A model generated the notes under the pieces. That model worked only from the letters and a program-made list of their open reading frames with translations, searched no databases and had not been told where the DNA came from. A DNA stretch of 6,901 nucleotides from an uncultured bacterium (GTDB lineage: Bacteria > Oederibacteriota > PGYV01 > CAILUR01), in NCBI GenBank assembly GCA_903837445.1, contig CAILUR010000258.1:1-6901 (forward strand), in the 5' to 3' direction. Below are positions 1 to 5,957 of this stretch, in pieces; the stretch's first letter is position 1; every line of letters starts with the position of its first letter. A program made the translations under genes and the position numbers.

Positions 1-456
1 AAACAGGCAGAAGATGAAGTAAAACATACCAATATTACACTTTTAACAAAGAAACTATCGGATGATAATAAGTTTGAAGTGCCTGATAGCTTAGTGGATC
101 AAGAATTGTCAAATATGTTCTATCGGTTTGAAAATTATTTAAAACAGCAGGGGCTGGATATGAAAGCCGCTGGGTTTGACTCCGAGGCAAAAGTTAAAGA
201 CTGGCTTGAAAAAAATAAAGTACAGGCAGATGAAAATGTCCGTTTGATTTATGTGCTCAGGAAAATAGCTGAAAAAGAAAATATAACAATTGCAGACGCA
301 GATGTGGAAAAAGAAATAAGAAATATAGCAGAAGGTATGGGACAAAATCCAGAGACCTTGCTTGCGCAGGCAAAAGGGAAAGGAAATTGGGACTCTTTGA
401 AGGCTAAATTGCTTGAAGACAAAGTAACTGATTATCTGCTCGGACAGGTAAAATGA
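1..456 (+). CDS. tig: Trigger factor, C-terminal part (5' end outside window)
   Basis: The reading frame is open from the first base and gives 151 residues before a TGA stop at 454-456, so only the C-terminal portion is present. Trigger factor is a ribosome-associated cytosolic chaperone that binds nascent chains at the exit tunnel and, through its central FKBP-like domain, can isomerise prolyl bonds. The part seen fits the helical C-terminal chaperone domain: a 'FEVPDSLVDQEL' segment near residues 25-36, typical of the family, is followed by long charged helices and a terminal 'LLEDKVTDYLL' helix. The ribosome-binding and isomerase domains would lie upstream and cannot be checked. Position directly before clpP-clpX-lon is the classic tig location and strongly supports the call. 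On sequence alone a SurA-like chaperone helix domain would be the main alternative. The stop overlaps an ATG at 453, a possible but less likely clpP start. Confidence 0.9.
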   Translation, partial: KQAEDEVKHTNITLLTKKLSDDNKFEVPDSLVDQELSNMFYRFENYLKQQGLDMKAAGFDSEAKVKDWLEKNKVQADENVRLIYVLRKIAEKENITIADADVEKEIRNIAEGMGQNPETLLAQAKGKGNWDSLKAKLLEDKVTDYLLGQVK

Positions 457-473
457 AAGGGATTAAAAATATT

Positions 474-479
474 GGAGGG
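474..479 (+). promoter_or_regulatory. Shine-Dalgarno of clpP
   Basis: GGAGGG lies about 7 bases before the ATG at 486. It is a near-perfect anti-16S match and decides the clpP start: the in-frame ATG at 453 has only a weak AGGT (446-449) before it. Confidence 0.8.
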
Positions 480-485
480 ACACGC

Positions 486-1085
486 ATGGGTTTGATACCA
501 ATGGTAGTAGAACAAAGCGACAGAGGCGAAAGGGCTTATGACATATACTCCCGCCTATTAAAAGAAAGAATAATTTTCATCGGGGATGCTATTGATGATG
601 ATGTGGCAAATGTGATTATCGCCCAGCTCCTGTTTTTGGACGGAGAGTCCTCAGATAAGGAAATCTCTTTGTATATAAATAGTCCGGGCGGAGTAGTCAC
701 TGCTGGACTCGCGATATACGATACTATGCAGTATATCAAAGCACCAGTAAGTACTATATGTATAGGGCAGGCGGCAAGTATGGCGGCAGTTCTTTTGCTA
801 TCAGGAAATAAAGGAAAACGCTATGCACTACCGAACTCACGCATTTTGATTCACCAACCACTGGGCGGAGTACAGGGGCAGGCAAGCGACATAGAAATTC
901 ATACCAAAGAAATTTTGAAACTGCGGTCAAAACTGAATGCGATAATTATGAAACATACAGGGCAAACAATTAAAAAAATAGAAAAAGACACAGACAGGGA
1001 TTATTTTATGTCTTCGGAAGAGGCCAAGGAATATGGCATATTGGATGAAGTGATAGTGTCAAGGAAAGCCCTGGGCGCTAAATAA
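486..1085 (+). CDS. clpP: ATP-dependent Clp protease proteolytic subunit ClpP
   Basis: This encodes a 199-residue serine protease of family S14, which assembles as two stacked heptameric rings and degrades proteins fed in by a Clp ATPase, here most likely ClpX from the next gene. The catalytic triad is intact: Ser98 in 'GQAASMAA', His123 in 'IHQPLGG' and Asp172 in 'DTDRDYF', at the same numbering as Gram-positive ClpPs. The oxyanion-region 'NSPGG' is at 65-69 and the N-terminal axial-loop motif 'IPMVVEQSDRGERAYDIYSRLL' spans residues 4-25. The length is typical. I chose ATG 486 because it follows GGAGGG and gives the usual mature-like N terminus; an in-frame ATG at 453, overlapping the tig stop, would add 11 residues. 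In the groove that accepts the ClpX docking loop, Tyr63 and Tyr83 are seen. Position 83 varies between ClpPs (Phe in E. coli and B. subtilis). No truncation or frameshift is seen. Confidence 0.97.
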   Translation: MGLIPMVVEQSDRGERAYDIYSRLLKERIIFIGDAIDDDVANVIIAQLLFLDGESSDKEISLYINSPGGVVTAGLAIYDTMQYIKAPVSTICIGQAASMAAVLLLSGNKGKRYALPNSRILIHQPLGGVQGQASDIEIHTKEILKLRSKLNAIIMKHTGQTIKKIEKDTDRDYFMSSEEAKEYGILDEVIVSRKALGAK

Positions 1086-1128
1086 GTTAAGGACTAAAAA
1101 TTTTAATTTTTGGGAGAAAGAGGCAAAA

Positions 1129-2346
1129 ATGTTAAAATGTATTTTTTGTGGAAAAACCGAAAAAGAACTGGGCGCTGGAGCTTTTATTATAGGCGACAAA
1201 GCGGATATCTGCTTTGAGTGCGTAAATGCGTTTTCTGAGACTGTTAACACTGAGCCTTTAGGTGCGGATAAAATATTTGAAAAACTACCTGTCCCCAAAG
1301 AAATAAAAAAAATTCTTGATGAGCATGTAATTTCGCAGGAACAGGCAAAAAAAGTTATAGCGGTAGCAGTGTATAATCACTATAAAAGAATCACCAATAT
1401 AAAGGCAGACGCGGAAGTGGAATTACAAAAAAGTAACATTATGATGATAGGCCCCACTGGTGTGGGGAAGACGCTTCTTGCGGAAACTATGGCAAACATT
1501 CTGCATGTGCCTTTTGCTATGGCGGATGCGACCCCCCTCACAGAGGCTGGATATGTTGGTGAAGATGTAGAAAATATTCTTCTGCGATTATTGGAAAATG
1601 CGAATTTTGATGTGGCAAAAGCTGAGAAGGGAATTATCTATATAGATGAGATAGATAAAATTGCTAAAAAATCCGAGAATGTTTCAATTACCAGAGATGT
1701 CTCAGGTGAGGGCGTACAACAGGCATTACTTAAAATAATTGAAGGGACAGTTTCAAATGTACCGCCTAAGGGTGGGAGAAAACATCCATATCAGGAGTTT
1801 ATTAAAATAAATACAAAAAATATTCTTTTCATATTGGGTGGTGCTTTTGTAGGGCTGGATAAGATAGTGTCCAAACGCCTCCAAAAAAAAGCATACGGCT
1901 ATAAACAGGCTGAAGAAACGAAACAAGTGGATAAGTTCCAGATTCTTTCTGAAACCTTGCCCGTGGACTTGATTCGCTATGGTATGATTCCAGAGTTTAT
2001 CGGCAGAGTGCCTGTGCTTACTGCACTTTCGGAGCTTAAAAAAGAAGATCTCGTGGAAATAATGGACAAGCCCAAAAATGCAATTATCAAACAATATTCA
2101 AAAATAGTTGCACTTGAGGGCGCAAAGTTTATTGTGACTCAGGAAGCCAAAGAGGCTATGGCACAACTGGCTATTGATAAAGGTGTTGGCGCCAGAGGCA
2201 TAAGGTCAATAATGGAACACATAATGATGGATATAATGTATGAACTCCCATCTATGAAAAATGTAAAAGAAGTGGTCATAGACAAAGATATTGTTGAAGG
2301 AAAAAAAGATAAGTTGCTGGCTATTGTCAAGAATAAAACAGCGTAG
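1129..2346 (+). CDS. clpX: ATP-dependent Clp protease ATP-binding subunit ClpX
   Basis: This is a 405-residue hexameric AAA+ unfoldase that recognises substrates, unfolds them with ATP and threads them into ClpP. An N-terminal Cys4 zinc-binding domain has Cys4, Cys7, Cys28 and Cys31. The AAA+ core shows Walker A 'GPTGVGKT' (108-115), the pore-1 loop 'GYVG' (141-144), Walker B 'IIYIDEID' (169-176, catalytic Glu174), the RKH pore-entrance loop (217-219), the arginine finger in 'IPEFIGR' (Arg293) and sensor-2 'GARG' (354-357). All ATPase elements look functional. Two features are odd. The zinc-site cysteine pairs are 20 residues apart rather than the usual 18, and the ClpP-docking loop, normally Ile/Leu/Val-Gly-Phe, reads Tyr-Gly-Tyr (256-258). 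The ATG is preceded by GAGG at 1120-1123 with a 5-base spacer. It lies 43 bases after clpP, so cotranscription is likely. HslU is excluded by the zinc domain and overall motif pattern. Confidence 0.97.
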   Translation: MLKCIFCGKTEKELGAGAFIIGDKADICFECVNAFSETVNTEPLGADKIFEKLPVPKEIKKILDEHVISQEQAKKVIAVAVYNHYKRITNIKADAEVELQKSNIMMIGPTGVGKTLLAETMANILHVPFAMADATPLTEAGYVGEDVENILLRLLENANFDVAKAEKGIIYIDEIDKIAKKSENVSITRDVSGEGVQQALLKIIEGTVSNVPPKGGRKHPYQEFIKINTKNILFILGGAFVGLDKIVSKRLQKKAYGYKQAEETKQVDKFQILSETLPVDLIRYGMIPEFIGRVPVLTALSELKKEDLVEIMDKPKNAIIKQYSKIVALEGAKFIVTQEAKEAMAQLAIDKGVGARGIRSIMEHIMMDIMYELPSMKNVKEVVIDKDIVEGKKDKLLAIVKNKTA

Positions 2347-2408
2347 CGGTTTAATCTAAAACCGTTATGGTTTGGAAGACCGAAGTTAAATGACAGCAAA
2401 CTGCCGTC
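2347..2408 (+). promoter_or_regulatory. Structured clpX-lon spacer, possible RNA regulatory element
   Basis: The spacer carries several short complementary segments. CGGTTT (2347-2352) can pair with AAACCG (2359-2364). The overlapping AAACC (2359-2363) can instead pair with GGTTT (2369-2373), and that GGTTT can pair with AGACC (2377-2381, one G-U pair). A further interrupted hairpin, GAC-A-GCA / TGC-C-GTC (2392-2408), ends directly before the lon Shine-Dalgarno GAGGAGG (2409-2415). The first two pairings, and the second and third, exclude each other. No U-run follows, so this is not a standard intrinsic terminator. It does not match a riboswitch class I recognise. Function is an inference: the stems are short and could be chance. 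Confidence 0.3.
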
Positions 2409-2415
2409 GAGGAGG
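2409..2415 (+). promoter_or_regulatory. Strong Shine-Dalgarno of lon
   Basis: GAGGAGG stands 5 bases before the ATG at 2421. It is the strongest ribosome binding site in the window, which fixes the lon start and suggests efficient translation unless the hairpin next to it restricts access. Confidence 0.8.
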
Positions 2416-2420
2416 AAAAA

Positions 2421-4805
2421 ATGTCCGAAAAAAACGAGAGGGTGGACAAAAATTCTTTAATAAGCAAAATGGATAAAATCCCATTATTACCACTTCGTGA
2501 CCTTGTGATATTTCCTAATATGGTCATACCACTTTTTGTAGGCAGACAAAAATCTGTTAAAGCGCTTGAAGCTGCTATGGAAAAAGATAAGATAATTTTT
2601 TTAGTCGCACAAAAAAATTCAAAAGTAGATGAACCTAATAGAAATGATATTTATGAAATGGGGACGCTGTCCGAAATTTTGCAGATTTTAAAACTTCCTG
2701 ATGGCGCCATAAGAGTGCTCGTAGAGGGGCTTAAAAGAATAAAAATTAAAGATTATTTACAGGATGCTCCGTACTTTGAGGTCTCTACCAGCGAAGTGGA
2801 AGAAAAAGATGATAAAGGCAAGGAGACAGAGGCCTTAAAACGCATAGTATTGGATGAGTTTGAAAACTATGTGGCACTTAATAAAAAAATTCCGCCAGAA
2901 ACGATAATGTCTGTGGCGGAAATAGATCAACCAGGACGACTGGCGGATGTGATAGCGGCGCAGATAATTTTAAAACACGAGGAAAAACAGGAACTGCTTG
3001 TGATTTTGTCGGCACAGGAAAGATTAAGAAAAATCTCTATGATTTTACGCAAAGAAAATGAAATTCTTCAGATAGAAAGAAAGATAGAAGGAAAAGTAAA
3101 AAATCAGCTTGGGAAATCCCAACGCGAATACTATTTGTCAGAACAACTTAAAGTGATACAAAAAGAGCTTGGCAAGGCAGACAATTCATATAGTGAAATG
3201 CAGGATTTAAAAGATAAAATAAAAAGTTCTAAAATGGCAAAAGAAGCCGAGGAAAAGGCTTTAAAAGAAATGGCCAGACTTGAAAAAATGATGCCTATGT
3301 CGGCCGAAGCTACAGTGATAAGAACCTATCTGGATTGGCTTGTCGCCCTTCCGTGGAATTCAAAGTCTTCTGAAAAAATAGATATTGAAAAAACAAAAAA
3401 GATATTGGACGAGGACCATTACGGACTTGAAAAAGTGAAAGACAGAATAGTGGAATACCTTGCCGTAAAAAAACTTGTCGGGGACAGAATGCAGTCGCCC
3501 ATACTCTGTTTAGTAGGGCCTCCTGGAGTGGGAAAAACCTCTCTGGCGAGATCTGTAGCGCGGGCTTTAGGTAAAACTTTTGTGAGGGTATCTTTGGGAG
3601 GCATAAGAGACGAAGCGGAAATTCGCGGGCACAGAAGAACATATGTGGGGGCGCTTCCTGGAAGAATAATACAGTCAATACGAAAAGCGAAAACAAAAAA
3701 TCCTGTATTCTTAATGGATGAGATAGATAAAATGTCAGCTGATTTCAGAGGAGATCCAGCGGCAGCGCTTCTGGAAGTGCTTGATCCAGAGCAAAATATG
3801 ACTTTTATGGATCACTATTTGGAAGTGGAATTTGATCTCTCTGAGGTAATGTTTATTACTACCGCTAATGTGCTGTATAATATTCCAGCACCTTTGCAGG
3901 ACAGAATGGAAATAATAGAAATAAATTCTTATACAGAACTGGAGAAAGTAAAAATAGGGCAAATGTTTATTATTCCAAAGCAACTTAAGTTTCACGGTCT
4001 GACGGAAAAAGATATAGAGTTTACAGAAGCTGGTATGCACTACATAGTGCAGAACTATACAAAGGAAGCCGGCGTCAGAGGGCTGGAACGCGAAATAAAA
4101 ACTGTCTGTAGAAAAGTGACAAAAGAAAAAGTGAGCAACGGAGCAAAATTTAAAAAAGTGGAAGTGAAAGAAGAAAACATAAAGACCTTTTTGGGTGCCC
4201 CCAAATATATGGATGTGCCTACAAAAGATATAAATGAAGTGGGAATTTCCACGGGTTTGGCGTGGACGGAGTTTGGGGGAGATGTGCTCACTATAGAAGT
4301 GAGCATAGTAAAAGGAAAAGGGCAAGTGTTGCTTACGGGTAAACTCGGAGATGTTATGAAAGAATCCGCACAGGCGGCCTTGAGTTATACTCGTGCAAAG
4401 GCAACTAACTTTGGAATAAAAGAGGATGCTTTCGCGAAGACGGATATTCATATTCATGTGCCTGAAGGCGCTATCCCTAAAGACGGGCCTTCTGCTGGAA
4501 TCACAATGGCTACTGCTATTATTTCTGCTTTTACAGGCGCGCCTGTTAAGAAGAATCTAGCTATGACTGGAGAAATCACCCTGCGGGGAAGAGTGTTGCC
4601 TATAGGCGGGCTTAAAGAAAAAACTATTGCGGCTCATAGAAACGGGGTACAGGAAATCATAGTGCCTTTTTATAATAAAAAAGATTATGAAGAACTTCCG
4701 GAATATGTCAGAAAAAATATCAAGTTCTATTTTGTAAAATCTATGGATGAAGTGGTAAAGATAGCCCTGAACATAAAACACAAGTATGGTAAAAAGGGAA
4801 AATAA
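2421..4805 (+). CDS. lon: ATP-dependent protease Lon (LonA type)
   Basis: This 794-residue cytosolic hexameric protease unfolds and degrades misfolded and regulatory proteins with a Ser-Lys dyad (family S16). Domains in order: the N-terminal substrate-binding LON domain (about 20-208, starting 'IPLLPLRDLVIFPNMVIPLF'), a long helical, partly coiled-coil linker (about 209-300, including 'REYYLSEQLKVIQKELG'), the AAA+ module with Walker A 'GPPGVGKT' (366-373), Walker B 'FLMDEID' (430-436), sensor-1 Asn483, arginine finger Arg495 and sensor-2 Arg553, then the protease domain with catalytic Ser691 in 'PKDGPSAG' and Lys734 in 'GGLKEK'. The absence of a membrane segment and the presence of the LON domain separate it from LonB. 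Its length is close to that of E. coli Lon (784). The ATG follows GAGGAGG. It lies 74 bases after clpX and 1 base before the next start, within the same probable operon. No CIRCE element is seen upstream. Nothing is missing from the catalytic set. Confidence 0.98.
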   Translation: MSEKNERVDKNSLISKMDKIPLLPLRDLVIFPNMVIPLFVGRQKSVKALEAAMEKDKIIFLVAQKNSKVDEPNRNDIYEMGTLSEILQILKLPDGAIRVLVEGLKRIKIKDYLQDAPYFEVSTSEVEEKDDKGKETEALKRIVLDEFENYVALNKKIPPETIMSVAEIDQPGRLADVIAAQIILKHEEKQELLVILSAQERLRKISMILRKENEILQIERKIEGKVKNQLGKSQREYYLSEQLKVIQKELGKADNSYSEMQDLKDKIKSSKMAKEAEEKALKEMARLEKMMPMSAEATVIRTYLDWLVALPWNSKSSEKIDIEKTKKILDEDHYGLEKVKDRIVEYLAVKKLVGDRMQSPILCLVGPPGVGKTSLARSVARALGKTFVRVSLGGIRDEAEIRGHRRTYVGALPGRIIQSIRKAKTKNPVFLMDEIDKMSADFRGDPAAALLEVLDPEQNMTFMDHYLEVEFDLSEVMFITTANVLYNIPAPLQDRMEIIEINSYTELEKVKIGQMFIIPKQLKFHGLTEKDIEFTEAGMHYIVQNYTKEAGVRGLEREIKTVCRKVTKEKVSNGAKFKKVEVKEENIKTFLGAPKYMDVPTKDINEVGISTGLAWTEFGGDVLTIEVSIVKGKGQVLLTGKLGDVMKESAQAALSYTRAKATNFGIKEDAFAKTDIHIHVPEGAIPKDGPSAGITMATAIISAFTGAPVKKNLAMTGEITLRGRVLPIGGLKEKTIAAHRNGVQEIIVPFYNKKDYEELPEYVRKNIKFYFVKSMDEVVKIALNIKHKYGKKGK
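4794..4800 (+). promoter_or_regulatory. Probable Shine-Dalgarno for TTG start of first GT9 gene
   Basis: AAGGGAA inside the last codons of lon sits with GGG ending 8 bases before the TTG at 4807. The alternative in-frame ATG at 4786 has no purine-rich match upstream, so this site favours the TTG start. Confidence 0.55.
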
Positions 4806-4806
4806 G

Positions 4807-5916
4807 TTGAAATATATTTTTAAAAAGAAGTGGAAAAGAAGCGCTGCAGGTATTGTGGATGCGGCGGGGAAATTTATTTTTTTCTTTAGGAATTTTTTCA
4901 GAAAGAAACCTTCCAAGGTTGAAAAAATACTTGTCTTGCGCTTGGACCAAATGGGAGATATTATTCAGACCCTTCCGTTTTTTGAAAAAATAAAACAAAA
5001 ATACCCGCTCGCAAAAATAACCGCTTTGGTGGTAGAGGGCAATGAGTTTTTGCTGAAAGGAAAGGCCGATAATGTCTTGACCTTGCCTGGGTCCTGGTTT
5101 TATTCTGAAAAAAAATTAAAAGGCGCCGCCCTTAAAGATATGGTAGAAAAGATATACAAAGAAAAATACGACATTGCCTATGACCTGCGGGGAGACATCA
5201 GAAATATTGTGTTTATGTTTTTTTGCGGTATTAAATGGAACATAGGATATGCCAATGGCGGCGGTGGCTTTCTTCTGGATGAAAGCATAAAATACGATAG
5301 GGATATGCATGAAATAGCGAAAAACTTAAATTTTATCGGAGAGACACCTGCTCCAGAAATATATATGAATTTTGAAACAACTAAGGAGAGTGTGGTTAAG
5401 ATATCGGGGATTATAGCACAAAACAAGAAGACGATGGTGATGCATCCTTTCACAAGGGCGACTTCTAAAATGTGGGGAATGGTAAAATATACCGAATTGA
5501 TTAAAAGAATAGCAGAGTACAACAGGGAAATGCAGATATATATTATTGGTTCCAAAGAAGACAGAGAACTTTTGCCATATATTTTTGGGGCACAGGTGCA
5601 TAATATGGCCGGAGAATTAACTCTGGACGAAAGTATTGAACTTATTAAAAAAAGTTCAGTCTTTATAGGAAATGATTCAGGACCGCAGTATTTTGCGGCT
5701 TATTCCGGAGTCCGTGCCTGTGTGATATACGGATATACCGTTAATAATAAAAGATGGAAACCTTTGGTGGAAAAAGACCGTTTTATAGCGTTCAGTAAAC
5801 CAGTGGAATGCGGACCGTGCGAGAGTGCGATATGTGTAAATAAGGATAAAAAACACATATGTATGGATATCATAACTGTAGAGGAAGTCTTTAATGCGGT
5901 TAAGTACTGGTTGTAA
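4807..5916 (+). CDS. Glycosyltransferase family 9 (heptosyltransferase-like) protein
   Basis: This encodes a probable GT-B-fold glycosyltransferase of family 9, the family of ADP-heptose:LPS heptosyltransferases (WaaC, WaaF, WaaQ), which act at the cytosolic face of the inner membrane. From TTG 4807 it is 369 residues. An N-terminal segment of about 35 residues rich in Lys, Arg and Phe ('FIFFFRNFFRKK') may attach to the membrane. The first Rossmann domain begins 'KILVLRLDQMGDIIQTLP' (about 40-57) with the family's conserved Gly-Asp (Asp51). The second domain has 'HPFTRATSKMW' (213-223, Lys221 aligning by pattern with the E. coli WaaC active-site lysine) and 'GNDSGP' (288-293). A C-terminal Cys cluster is present (Cys335, 338, 343, 352), as in many GT9 members. 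Oddities: the His usually found in 'GPxH' is Tyr295, and the usual 'LFGP' reads 'IYGY'. The start is uncertain; ATG 4786, overlapping lon by 20 bases, adds 7 residues. Acceptor and sugar cannot be told from sequence. Confidence 0.88.
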   Translation: MKYIFKKKWKRSAAGIVDAAGKFIFFFRNFFRKKPSKVEKILVLRLDQMGDIIQTLPFFEKIKQKYPLAKITALVVEGNEFLLKGKADNVLTLPGSWFYSEKKLKGAALKDMVEKIYKEKYDIAYDLRGDIRNIVFMFFCGIKWNIGYANGGGGFLLDESIKYDRDMHEIAKNLNFIGETPAPEIYMNFETTKESVVKISGIIAQNKKTMVMHPFTRATSKMWGMVKYTELIKRIAEYNREMQIYIIGSKEDRELLPYIFGAQVHNMAGELTLDESIELIKKSSVFIGNDSGPQYFAAYSGVRACVIYGYTVNNKRWKPLVEKDRFIAFSKPVECGPCESAICVNKDKKHICMDIITVEEVFNAVKYWL

Positions 5917-5946
5917 AAAAACAATGTCATAACTATGGTTGTAAAA
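5908..5946 (+). repeat. 11-base direct repeat flanking the GT9-GT9 junction
   Basis: TGGTTGTAAAA occurs at 5908-5918, covering the last codon pair and stop of the first GT9 gene, and again at 5936-5946, just before the ribosome binding site of the second, 28 bases apart. It may be the trace of a small duplication or chance in AT-rich DNA. Confidence 0.5.
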
Positions 5947-5957
5947 GAGGGTGACAA

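Noticed and set aside
1096..1111. AT-only inverted repeat between clpP and clpX (AAAAATT-TT-AATTTTT)
   Set aside because: The two-base loop is too short for a hairpin, there is no GC stem, and such palindromes are common in AT-rich spacers; it is not a convincing terminator.
1753..2094. Minus-strand open frame inside clpX
   Set aside because: Fully contained in clpX, composition typical of a shadow frame, no motif.
2347..2364. Intrinsic terminator after clpX
   Set aside because: The CGGTTT/AAACCG stem is only 6 base pairs and is followed by GTTATGG rather than a U-run.
3735..4457. Long minus-strand open frame (240 codons) opposite lon
   Set aside because: It is rich in Phe, His, Tyr and Cys, as expected from the antisense of Lys/Glu-rich coding DNA, has no family resemblance, and lies wholly inside the well-supported lon gene.
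4557..4916. Minus-strand open frame spanning the lon-GT9 junction
   Set aside because: Phe/Lys-rich antisense artefact overlapping two real genes, with no recognisable domain.
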